Part shown: positions 1 to 11,300 of the stretch, piece after piece
How positions within the stretch are numbered: position 1 is the first letter of the stretch
Layout of the letters: every line of letters begins with the position of its first letter
Notes under the pieces: generated by a model
What the model saw: the letters and a program-made list of their open reading frames with translations, nothing else
Told to the model about the DNA's origin: nothing
Database searches by the model: none
Position numbers and translations under genes: made by a program
DNA from: Zerene cesonia
Lineage: Eukaryota > Arthropoda > Insecta > Lepidoptera > Pieridae
Reading direction: 5' to 3'
DNA: 64,000 bases
Assembly: GCF_012273895.1 (NCBI RefSeq)
Contig: NC_052102.1
Location: 4,362,917 to 4,426,916 of the forward strand

Positions 1-160
1 ATTCAAGACAGTAGAATGTATTTTCTATACAACCACATGTAAATGAGACCATGAAAATGAAAACATTATGCATGAATGTGAAAAAAGATATGCCTGAAAT
101 CAAAATGTAAACATTGACATATAGCATGCCCAATAATTTGGCAAATAAATTCAGTTTTAC
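1..160 (-). other. CABLES intron 4 (partial)
   Basis: AT-rich sequence after the exon 4 donor. No further coding exon is supported before the edge of the window. Confidence 0.6.
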
Positions 161-421
161 CTTGCTATTACATGAGGATGCCGGTTGAGCACTTTCCATG
201 AGGCCTTGTCGGTAAAATCAGCTTCATACATTTTCCTATACTGTTCTCTTGTGCATATTCTTGATGGTACTAAGAGTTTAGAATAGGATATATCTTGTCC
301 GTGTTCCTCACGTTCTAAGCCTAGCAAGTCAAAGGGATCCACACCATTATCAGTTATTGCAGAAAGTGGTCTTGGGCCAGATGTATTTCTTCGTCTGACT
401 CCATCTTTCCTCAAATCCGAT
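161..421 (-). CDS. Cables: CABLES coding exon 4
   Basis: A 261-nt exon with acceptor TTATAACAG| and donor GCAAG|GTAAAA. It encodes residues 212-298, including PLSAITDNGVDPFDLLGLE and GQDISYSKLLVPSR, the best family match in the gene. The remaining exons, including the cyclin box, are expected left of position 1. The only acceptor-like AG inside 1-150 opens a frame that stops after nine codons, so no further exon is called. Confidence 0.85.
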
Positions 422-1356
422 CTGTTATAAAGATAATCAAATAGTTATTGAATCATCCATGGTTCAAATTACGACACACATATTTTATAGCTATATTTAA
501 TATAAATTGGTTAATCGTTAATAACAGGTTGATCAATATAATAAAACATACCTTGCACATCTCGAAGTTTTTGAATAAGGTATTGTACTAAATATAGCAC
601 ATGGTACTCCTTGTGATGGTGTAAAAGCAAGTCTTTCATCTTTGAATGATACTCCCTTAGTGGCCCGAAATAGTTTGAACTCCTTGGTGTAAGTTTGTTT
701 TTCTGGAATACAAGTGCTACTGGTTCTTAGGCGACCTAAAATAATGAACAATAATAATCAAAATATTATTGTAAATTATTTTGATTTGTGATAGGATTTT
801 AAACGATTATAAATATCACAATGTATATAAATACCAAAATTTAAACTTTCTGCACTGCTTTTCTCTTCTTGTGTACAGGTTTTCCTGATGCGGAGTGATG
901 GGTGCCTATCCTTATACAACTCAGCATTTCCAGAAGAACACCTTTAAATTAAAGATTATTTATTAGATATATCACTATAATTAAGGCCTTTTCACTCAAT
1001 AACATCACATACCTTTCTCTAAATGAATTATTACAAGCATTCTTTATGGGGGTCATGTGTGCAAACTCTGAATCTGAATTCAATGAATGGTTGTCACTTC
1101 CCATTCTATGAACAGGGCTGCATTGCGGCAATTTGGTTCCACTGCGGATTTTGTGGCGTGTAACATCCTTTTCATTATGATTCGCAACATTCTTTGCCTT
1201 AGAAGCAGAATCACATTTGTCAGTTTTAGATGATTTGTCTAAAATCTGGCAGAGCTCTGTATCTTTAAATGAGCCATCTAAAGAAATATTAGAAAGAAAA
1301 GTAACAGCAGCTAATCGTCTTCTAGCTTTTTCATACTTATTTCTGTTATGCGACAT
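161..1356 (-). CDS. Cables: CABLES-family protein (Cdk5 and Abl enzyme substrate), N-terminal part, four exons
   Basis: Coding join on the minus strand: 1356-1013, 941-835, 735-552, 421-161, continuing past the left edge. All three complete introns are GT-AG and the phases (2, 1, 2) are consistent, giving 298 codons without a stop. The N-terminus has ARRRLAAVTFLSNISLDG (residues 11-28), the signature at the start of CABLES proteins. Residues 193-204 (GVPCAIFSTIPY) match the family's block before the linker, and residues 241-264 (PFDLLGLE...GQDISYSKLLVPSR) match the conserved block ahead of the cyclin box. CABLES proteins link Cdk5, Cdk2 and Abl and end in a cyclin-like domain, which is not in this window. 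The start at 1356 has A at -3 and sits just before the conserved block. An in-frame ATG at 1500 has a poor context (C at -3) and adds unconserved hydrophobic sequence. Which vertebrate paralogue (CABLES1 or 2) is closer cannot be decided. Confidence 0.85.
552..735 (-). CDS. Cables: CABLES coding exon 3
   Basis: A 184-nt exon between acceptor TTATTTTAG| and donor GCAAG|GTATGT. It encodes residues 151-211, including VSFKDERLAF and GVPCAIFSTIPYSKTS, the latter resembling the Cys-Ser-Ile-Phe-Ser block of vertebrate CABLES. It ends in phase 2. Confidence 0.82.
835..941 (-). CDS. Cables: CABLES coding exon 2
   Basis: A 107-nt exon with acceptor TTTAAAG| and donor TTTTG|GTATTT. It encodes a basic and Ser-rich stretch (residues 115-150, including KDRHPSLRIRKTC). 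It is too short to stand out as an open frame; it was found by phase. It takes exon 1 phase 2 to phase 1, which exactly fits exon 3. The boundaries rest on splice consensus and frame rather than on strong protein similarity. Confidence 0.7.
1013..1356 (-). CDS. Cables: CABLES coding exon 1
   Basis: This exon holds the start codon and the RRRLAAVTFLSNISLDG signature, then about 85 polar, Ser/Lys/Asn-rich residues that look disordered. The donor is AAAG|GTATGT read on the minus strand. The exon ends in phase 2 within an Arg codon. Conservation of the remainder of the exon is weak, as is usual for this family. Confidence 0.83.
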
Positions 1357-2263
1357 TTTTAATTCAGCTATGAGTTTGAAGAACGGATTTAAATCATAGA
1401 ATAAACTATTTTTAATTAATAATTGCGAAATATAACAATCACAGAATTGTAAACTGATTACGGAAACTCGAAGGTCGCAACCAAAAATCAAAATTAACAT
1501 TGGATATTTCGAAATGCCAAAATCAGATGTCTAATATCAAAAGTCAGTCAGACAATACAAAGTCAAAATACCCATAGGTATAGTATATATATGAAACCAG
1601 AGATTAAGATTTAGTTATCTCTATGAACTAGTTAATGTACCTTCCACAGTTCTATAAATGATGGTACCTATTTCACAGAATATTAACAGAAAATCCGAGG
1701 AACAGAATAGACCGAGAGAGAGACTAGTATCATAATCATAATAATTCATGCATAATGTTTTTCAAAATCTTTTGCATTAAATATAATGACATTTATACAT
1801 TGTACGAATGTTTGAATACCTCAATTAGTGAGTGACCCGGTTGATACTAGGTACTATTTGTTTCCTTCGATAATAGTTCTACATAAATTGGGGACTCCGC
1901 GTAAGTCCAGTGTATGCGGGAGAATAAGCAATATGCGCCTATGGGCGTACGATTGATTGTAATATGTGCCAGGATTGAAAAAATGGCAAATATCATATTA
2001 TACTTTTCGTAAACTTGCGAATGTGATTTACCCGCATGGTATCTAATAGGTAGTTATCTATTTATTTGACGCAGCATATATTTCTAAACTATATTTTTAA
2101 TCTTTATATATGAAATTGAAATGTCAACTGTCAGTTCTAAAGTCAAATTGAAACGTCAGTTTTAGTTTACAAATGCCAATGCTAATTCTCGATATTGTGT
2201 ATAGGATTAAGTTTGCTTTAATGTTGTTTGCCTAAATATTGTCATATTAATAATTTCCTGAAA
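1357..2263. promoter_or_regulatory. Divergent intergenic region between CABLES and mib1 (shared promoter and 5'UTRs)
   Basis: The two genes are head to head with 907 bp between start codons, so both promoters and both 5'UTRs must lie here unless upstream noncoding exons exist. Two clusters of GTCA/TGAC words are seen, one near each gene: 1540-1567 (three copies) and 2121-2160 (four copies). No convincing TATA box can be assigned among the many AT-rich words. The middle part (about 1800-2040) shows no recognisable feature. Confidence 0.6.
2173..2235 (+). other. Possible upstream ORF in the mib1 leader
   Basis: An ATG at 2173 (with further in-frame ATGs, the last at 2221) opens a 20-codon frame ending at TAA 2233-2235, 28 bp before the mib1 start codon. 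It matters only if the transcript starts upstream of 2173, which the sequence alone does not show. Confidence 0.3.
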
Positions 2264-2374
2264 ATGGAATCAAATGTGGCAGGATCTACAACATCCTCAA
2301 GAGCGACAAGATTTATGATGGAAGGTGTAGGAGCTCGTGTAATACGAGGTCCTGATTGGAAATGGGGCAAACAG
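2264..2374 (+). CDS. mib1: mib1 exon 1 (coding part)
   Basis: Encodes residues 1-37: a short Ser/Thr leader, then MEGVGARVIRGPDWKW, the opening of the first MIB/HERC2 domain. Donor ACAG|GTAGGC, phase 0. Drosophila Mib1 has a much longer low-complexity leader; this one is short, as in vertebrates. Confidence 0.94.
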
Positions 2375-5300
2375 GTAGGCAATATATATCTTACTGGCTT
2401 TTTTTATATATAATTTATACATATTTTTAAATTATGTTGTGAATATTTTGATCTGAATATTTCCTATAAAATGGTATTATTTTTAGGATGGAGGAGAAGG
2501 ACACGTAGGCACGGTACGAAATTTTGAATCTCCGGAAGAAGTTGTAGTAGTTTGGGACAATGGGACTGCTGCAAATTATCGATGTTCAGGAGCATATGAC
2601 TTACGTATTTTGGACAGTGCTCCCACAGGGGTAAAACACGACGGTACCATGTGTGATACATGTCGCCAACAACCTATATTTGGTAAATGTTTATTTTTAT
2701 TTTAAATTACATTTTCTCCTATACTAAAATATTTAACCTTGTCATTTTGCAGTGTTTGAATTGTTGTGTGATATATTTTCAATTTATACATTTGAATTTT
2801 TATTTTGGTATGAACATAATGTCTATGTATTTTGTGATACAGCTAAAACCCGTTTTTCATTAGAACTTGAATTTCCCATTTAGAACTATGTAGGTGTAAT
2901 TAGGGAAACATGTCCTAATAAAATTTGTTTTCATTGTATCATATACAAGTACTTTCTCAATAGATAAAGTATATGTATATTATTTGGGTGCTATGTATTG
3001 TCCTAAATTTTTTTAACATTTGACATTTAACTGTTCTAGGCATTCGCTGGAAATGTGCAGAGTGTAGTAATTATGATTTATGCTCAGTCTGTTACCATGG
3101 CGATAAGCACAATTTAAGGCATAGATTCTACCGTATAAGTGCACCCGGTACAGAAAGGTGCCTAGTTGAACCTAGGAGAAAAAGTAAAAAACAAGCTGTT
3201 AGAGGCATATTTCCTGGAGCTAGAGTTGTTAGAGGGGTGAGAATTTTTATCTTTTTAATATTAGTGTTTATTGACAAAATTATGACCGTAGGACATATGT
3301 ATGTATGATGACACCTATAACCTGTAGCACTCAGGGATCATGTATATTATGGCCAATGGTGAAATAATCTTTGAAACTGGTTAAGTAATTCTTGGGATTC
3401 AAATAAACAAACTCTTCAGTTTTATTTTATTTATATAGACTGATATTAATAAGAATTTAACAATATCAGTCTATTTAACTGTGTATTACTGAACTGACGT
3501 TAAATGGTTATGTATTTGAAAAAGGTTGACTGGCAATGGGAAGATCAGGATGGTGGAAATGGCAGACGAGGAAAAGTGAATGAGGTACAAGACTGGTCTG
3601 CAGCCAGCCCTCGCTCAGCTGCTTATGTAATCTGGGATAATGGAGCTAAGAATCTTTATAGAGTTGGATTTGAAGGAATGGCAGATTTAAAAGTATGTAT
3701 ACACATTACTATGTAATCATACCTGAAAGTTAAATTAATTAAATTCAATACTGAGCAATATGTGTCTTGTTTTACTATGAGATGTTTTCTTAAAAATGCT
3801 TCTTTTGTTTCAAGCAATATTATTCGATGTCTGGTGTTTTTATTTATAGGTAGTAAATGATGTAAAAGGTCAAAATGTATACAAAGAGCATCTGCCTCTA
3901 TTGGGTGAGTTGGGACCTGGCAGCACTGGGCCTCATGGCTTGCAAATAGGAGATCAAGTAAGTTTCCTTGATAATATCTCCTAAGTAATAGCTTTAGCAA
4001 AAAGACCCCAGTACTTGAATAGCTATTAAATAAAAATTTAAATATTTGTTAAAATATGCACCAGTAAACATATGTTAATGTAAATTTATTTACATTTGAA
4101 ATTAAATACCAATTCAAAAATATCCGATAAACCAAATATTTCTCTTATTATAGGTAAACATAAATCTGGACTTGGAGATTGTTCAGTCCCTTCAGCTTGG
4201 CCACGGAGGTTGGATAGACGCAATGTTTGAATGTCTAAGCACAACTGGCACAGTTGTGGGTATTGATGAGGATCATGACATTGTTGTGACTTATCCTAGT
4301 GGCCATCGGTGGACATTCAACCCCGCTGTCTTAACTAAGGTAACTTTCTTCCTTCCTTTTTAATATTTTTGTTTTATAATATAAGTAAGAGAATGGATAT
4401 ATATATTTCCTCTTATATAAAATAAATGAATATAAAAATTAATATCCTTAAATTTGTTGCTGGTGTACATTTGTTTGTCTCAAATGAATTATTTACAAAC
4501 AATTGAATCAAGTGCCCTGCAAAATAAAGAAAAGCTGTTAATAATGGTATATTTTTTTTTTAACCTTTATATAACAATCTTTAATTAAAGGGTTTTTTTC
4601 TCATAGATCATTGCCTACTTCTTATAATAATTTTTAAGCAACTTTCTGATTCATCAAATATATCAATATTTTTTCAGTAAACATTATGTTGTAACAACAG
4701 CCTTATAATTAAAATTTTTACTCCGTCAATAGAACCTATGTAGCATGGTCGTAATTAGCTTTTGAAAATTTCATAAATCTTAAAAAAATATATGTTACAT
4801 AAATTAAAAACGTAAACAGGTGTGCAGCGCAAATATGAGCGCCTCTACGTCCGGCGGCGGTAGTTCTAGTGGTAGCGTATTTGCAGTGGGTGATATTGTA
4901 CAAGTCTGTTCTGATAAGGAACGGGTGAAAGCACTGCAACGAGGGCATGGAGAATGGGCCGAGACTATGGCACCTGTGAGTAGTCTTCGGTTTTATTAAT
5001 TGTTCAATGGTTTTTCTTATATCATTACTTACTGAATAACTGATTAGGTCTAACCTAGGCAACATGATCAACAGAATCTTACACAAATTCTATATCAGTA
5101 GCTTTTTAAATCAATTATAAATAAATAGGGTGCGTTTCATTTATGTGTAAATCATTGTATTCCACACCATTCTATTGATTAATAACATATATTATTTTAC
5201 ATATAACAATGTTTAGTTTTTTTATAGAAATAAAATATAAAATATAAGCTGCCTTCTTGTAGCAGTGGCTTATACATGAGCATAGAAATTCGCGGTGGGG

Positions 5301-8300
5301 ACTAATGAAAAGTTTTTGTCTGGCAGGACACAAAACTATATATATAATACAGATACTTGTCCCTCAATGCCCAAATGTGAAAATCTATCTGAAGAATAGA
5401 TGTATATGGCTTAGTGGAAATAAATATTCTTTAATCAAATACAGAATTGAATATCATTTGAATTGCATCAAAGTGTCGATAATTCTTTACAGACCCTTGG
5501 AAAAATAGGTCGCGTACAGCAGATTTATCATGACAACGACCTTAAAGTGGAAGTTTGTAATATGACCTGGACTTACAACCCGAATGCAGTTACTAAACTG
5601 GTTTCATCTGATGGCAGCCTTCCATATTACTCTCCTGGTGAGTTGAAATAAATATACATAGTATAAGAGCTTGAATTTGATATGAATTATATTCGAAGGA
5701 AAAACTACTTTTAACATTTATAAGTAGGAATATGTATTTGTACATTACATATTTTTAGTTTGTTATTGTTTGTTCCTCGATAACTCCACAGGTTTTCAAC
5801 CGATACAAAATCAATCACGTCAGATTGATATAGTCAGTATATTTAATTTTTAGTTTATCTATAGGTTTTAGTTTATCTATAGTATATCTATAGGTTGTGA
5901 TGGTTCTTAATCATCTCAATAGATGGCTTGGGGTGCCCCTTAGGCACATGAAACCGAAAGAGTAGAAGAAATTCGATTACTGTGGATCGGCGGGATCACG
6001 GGTGGCCGAGAGGCTAGGCGTTGCTACGGTTAGGCAAGAAACGCAGGTTCGAATCCTGCCTCGTGATCAAATTTTTTCTATTCTTTCAAAGTTTCTTATT
6101 CAGTATTTTATTTCCGCTGAACATACGAACACTACAGAAGCGCGGTCACGGGGACTCTGTATCCCGTTGGCCACCGTTTAATTTCCAAATCACTACATAG
6201 TATAAAGCAATGTCGCTTCCCGCTATCTGTGCCTACGTATGTACGTATGTATGCTTAGACCTTTAAAACTACACAACGGATTTTAATGAAAGTGTTTTTT
6301 TTAATAGATAGAGTGATTCAAGAGAACGCTTTATATTTAACATCTATTAAAGTGCGAAACCGCGGGCAAAAGCTAGTAATATCATTACATGCGTCTTGCA
6401 CGCGTCCACATGTACAGGCGAGCGCCTGTCCGTGCTGCTGAAGCGGCTGTTCGAGTCGCACGGCAGCGCGAACGAGGAGCTGGTGAAGGCGGCGGCGAAC
6501 GGCGACGCGGCGCGCTGCGCGGACATACTGGCGCGCGCCGACGCGCAGGCGGACGTCAACGGCGTGTACGCGGGCCACACCGCGCTGCAGGTACACTGCG
6601 ATACTCTTTGGGAGGAATTGCTATGTTTGTAGGGCGGACATTGAATTACATAACGCGTTTTTGAGTGCTTTGTGACAATTTTATATATGCTGACTGTTCG
6701 GAATAGACAAAATAAAATTACTAATAATTTGAGGGTAGCGAGTGACGCGTTATATTCATACGGCCGTATGGAGCGTGGTAGTCGTTGTCGAGTCGTAGTA
6801 GGCGTGAAGTCGTAAAAAGACGTCTGTCGCCTCTCATGTATTCACGCGCGGATCGCGCGCTAATTTACTTTATATTCAAAAGCACTTCACGGGAAGTTTC
6901 CGTTGCTTTTAATTTTTGTATATGCTATCCTAGTATCCTACTATCCAAGTAGGATAGTTACTATCCCACTTACTATCCCACTTCCTATTATATCTAATAT
7001 ATAAAATTCTCGTGTCACAGTTTTCGTTGCCATACTCCTCCGAAACGGCTTGACCGATTTTGATGAATTTTTTGTGTTTATCCGGTATCTATGAGAATCG
7101 GCCAACATCTATTTTTCATACTCCTAAATGATAAGAGTAAGGCAGAACAGTTTGCCGGGTCAGCTAGTAATATTTATAAATGCGAAAGCTTGTAAGGATG
7201 TGTGTGTGCGTTTGTTGCTCTTTCACGCAAAATCTACTGAACGGATAGCAATGAAATTTGGTACGTAGATAGCTTGACAACTGAAATAACATATAGGCAA
7301 CATTTTATCCCGATATTCCTCCGGGATACGGACTTACGCGGGAGAAACCGCGGGGCGCAGCTAGTTATCTAATAATCATAGCGCCCCGTTTGTGTATCGC
7401 GAGATTCGATGCGTTTTAAATCTACAATGGCGACAAAGTGTGCCTCGCTGCATTGAAGTGGTGACGTACTTAGTTAATTTAATATTTATTTTATCAGAGC
7501 AGGTTTTGAATTTAATTGAAAACATTTAATTGAAAAAACAAATTCCGAACGAACAGTATTGAACAAATAACTACAGTCCACAGTGCATATCTTTACTTCT
7601 ATACCAATATTATCAAGAGGAAAAATGTGTTTTTGTATGCATGTCCGATAAATAAAAAAAAAAATCAGTTTTTATTTCAATAGAAAGCTTCATATTCACC
7701 GAGTGACGTAGGGAACTAGCGCAATCTTAATATCTATAAATAACGTGTCACGTTGTGATGATGATGATGATGAACTCCTGATCTACTCAGCCGATTTAAA
7801 ACGTTTGCACACCATGTGCAGTCTGATCTAACTTAAAAGATAGAATAGTTCTAGTTGGGCAGAGCCGGGGCGTGTACATATGTGGAACTAATATACATAT
7901 AGGAGGAGACCGGAGACCCATGTCTTATTCCCCACCCTTCCCAGTCCTCTCGTTAATCCTTTCTTAATCCCTTTCCAATTTAAAGTGGGCAATCCATTTG
8001 TAGAGGCGTAAGGTCTGCAATTGGCGTTACGCCTCTCCAAATGTTTATTGGTATATATGTGGTAGCGCTTACCACCAGGCGATCGACCAGCTCCATTGCC
8101 GAAGATGACATAAAAAAAGCAAAATACCGGAGTAAGCGTGTTCGTCGGCAGGCGGCCGCGCAGAACGGGCACGTGGACGTGATCCAGCGGCTGGTGGAGG
8201 CGGGCGCGGAGGCGGACGCGGAGGACCGCGACGGCGACCGCGCGGTGCACCACGCGGCGTTCGGCGACGAGCCGGGCGCCCTGCGCGCGCTGGCGGCCGC

Positions 8301-11300
8301 CGGCGCCGACCTCAACGCGCGCAACCGCCGCCGCCAGACGCCGCTGCACATCGCCGTCAACAAGGGCCACCTGGGCGTCGTGCGCACGCTGCTGCAGCTC
8401 GCCGTGCACCCCAGCCTGCAGGTGAGCGGTGAGACGCCTGTGCTCCTAGCTGTATGTATATAGCGAAGCTTACCACCAAACTTTAACTTATATCATAAAG
8501 TTTGTTTGTTTGGCTCAGGAAATACTGGTCTGATCTGAAAGTTTTTTTCAGGGTTAGATAGCCATTCCATTTCTTGAGGACGACTTTAGGCTATATATCA
8601 GGTACTACGTGGGCAAAACCGCGAGGCACAGCTAGTCTATATATATAAAAGAAAGTCGCGTTAGTTACACTATTTTGAAACTCAAGAATGGCTGGACCGA
8701 TTATGTTTAAATTGATCCGTTGATATGGATCCGAGAAAGAACATAGGGTAGTTTTTATCCCGGGTGGTTAAAAAAAATAAGAATGTGAAAGATATCGAGA
8801 AACGTTCGTTATTAATTATCCGATATGTTCGATTGACGCCCACGCGGATTGGCCGCCGGTGCTAGTTTTCATTTTAGTCATTTTAATTTTTGTCATTACG
8901 CAAATAGCAGACTTTTAGGTATCTGTAAATGATCCATAATTAATGTTATAGACAGGAAATATTTGATAGTTTTTTACGATTAAACTCAAAAACTAATAGA
9001 TGGTATAAAGCTTTCACCATTTTCGAATGTTAAAAACGGTATATTTAACTTTATTAACTTATCTTAGTCTTTGCCGGTTCAATTAGCAAATTGAATCTAA
9101 ATTTTAAAAACTCCCGGCCCCATTGTATGTTGTCGGCTATCTTGAATTTATAATTTGACATGTTTAGACAATATTTCAATGGACAATTGTTTTCATTTGA
9201 TACCCATATTGAAGGGATTGTGAAAAAATATTTAATCCAACATTTCGTGTCTGTGTTTTATAAAACATAGGTAAAAACCGCCACAAGGAAATGGGATCAA
9301 TCATTAAATGAAAAAAAAGCATCGAAATCGGTTTATTTGTATCGAAGCTCCGATACCACAAACACACGCGTTATACTTATAACAATCTTCTCTGTTTGCG
9401 TTTGGGTGAAACCAATGAAATGATATGAACGTCACAGCACTGTAATTATTCGATTTATGTAAAGAATCAAATACGCAATGGAGATAATAAAAGGAGGCGG
9501 TAAAAATTCCACGAACAATTTTATTAAAAGTTCAAAAACTCTGGGCTTTCACGCATAACCGCCGCTAGCAGACCTCGCAGTTCATCGCTGCGTCAGCTGG
9601 TTTCTATGTTCGAGATACAAATAACTTAAAATAAAAAAATGGTTGCCTGTAAAGTCGGTTTTACGGGCGAAGATTTTACGTGACAACGTCTTTTTCTTGG
9701 TAGAATATTTATTAATATGAATATTATTAAATTGCACAATAGGAACAAGGAATTGAATGAAAATAAGAATTGCACAAATTTTAACTATAGAAAATATATT
9801 TTGTTTACTAAAAAGACAGAGACAGAGACACAAACACGCAAGACAAAATGCGCCTAATTCTCTAGTGCTGCGCGCGCGGCGGACCGATCATAGTTCGGTG
9901 ACTCATCGTAACGTTACCGGGCGTTACACTTTTTCATGAGTGACTCCGAGCCGCAACCTAATTTAAGACGTTGTCACGTCAAAAACGCGACGAATTGTCT
10001 TTTTAAAATTTTAACTGACGACGTATCGTAAAATTACTTTCTCTTACAACTTGGAGTCTCATCTATTCGACATTACACCGTTTATTTGTCAAAGCAATTA
10101 TATTTTTCATTGTTTTGTTTGTGGATAATTAAACAGAGAAACGCATCTGTTACTCGTAGTTTTGAAGAGTGTAACGAAAAAGACAAGCTGAAGACAGTAT
10201 TAATATTAACAGAATGTTATTATGTGCAGCAAATAAATTATAGTATTTTTAAGATTCCGCACCCGAATAGTAGAAACGGGACCTTATTGCTGCAACTTCT
10301 GTCTGTCACCAGACTGTATCTCAGGAACCGTGAAAGTTGCCGCTTAAACAACAAATAATAAAAAATAAGTGAGATTAACACACGATTGTGACAGTTGATA
10401 CCATTGTTTTTGCAGTTGCTCTTTAGTTTTTTTACAGAACTCTTAATGTTGTGAGACCGCGTGTAGCGAATGCGAAAGTAACTATGTCTCTCTGACTCTT
10501 TTTCACGTCTGAACCACTGAACCTTTCGGGATGAAATTTCATACAAATATAGCTTGAGACCCGATAAAGGATATTTATATAAGAGTAGTTTTCATCCGGA
10601 AAATTCCATGCGAACGGAAACGCAGGGAAAATCCCAGAACTGTCCTTTTTCCTTTGACTAGCCAAGTCAAGCTAAAATCTAGTAATATTGTAAAAAAATC
10701 GATTATTAAAAAGTAATATAGTATAATTTATCATCGTTATTAGGAATAACGCTTATATAAATTGCTCAATGACAAAAATATCACACGAGCAGATATTTAT
10801 ATTACATCCCCTATTTNNNNNNNNNNNNNNNNNNNNNNNNNNNNNNNNNNNNNNNNNNNNNNNNNNNNNNNNNNNNNNNNNNNNNNNNNNNNNNNNNNNN
10901 NNNNNNNNNNNNNNNNNNNNNNNNNNNNNNNNNNNNNNNNNNNNNNNNNNNNNNNNNNNNNNNNNNNNNNNNNNNNNNNNNNNNNNNNNNNNNNNNNNNN
11001 NNNNNNNNNNNNNNNNNNNNNNNNNNNNNNNNNNNNNNNNNNNNNNNNNNNNNNNNNNNNNNNNNNNNNNNNNNNNNNNNNNNNNNNNNNNNNNNNNNNN
11101 NNNNNNNNNNNNNNNNNNNNNNNNNNNNNNNNNNNNNNNNNNNNNNNNNNNNNNNNNNNNNNNNNNNNNNNNNNNNNNNNNNNNNNNNNNNNNNNNNNNN
11201 NNNNNNNNNNNNNNNNNNNNNNNNNNNNNNNNNNNNNNNNNNNNNNNNNNNNNNNNNNNNNNNNNNNNNNNNNNNNNNNNNNNNNNNNNNNNNNNNNNNN

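Noticed and set aside
1..110. Possible further CABLES exon after a 'tttgatttcag' acceptor on the minus strand
   Set aside because: In the required phase the frame hits a stop after nine codons and shows no family similarity.
1357..1500. N-terminal extension of CABLES to an in-frame ATG at 1500
   Set aside because: Poor start context, hydrophobic unconserved residues, and the family signature begins right after the ATG at 1356.
5994..6068. Selenocysteine tRNA, suggested by the possible 9-bp acceptor stem
   Set aside because: No UCA anticodon, a short variable region and ordinary D and T arm lengths. The related degenerate copy also points to a repeat family.
6318..6596. Long open frames on the minus strand over mib1 exon 9
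   Set aside because: They are shadows created by the G/C-ending codons of exon 9. The Arg/Ala/Val-rich translation matches nothing, while the sense strand encodes conserved Mib1 ankyrin sequence.
7888..8409. Two overlapping minus-strand open frames (135 and 173 codons) over mib1 exon 10
   Set aside because: Same cause: extreme GC3 removes antisense stops. The frames also run into repeat sequence upstream of the exon.
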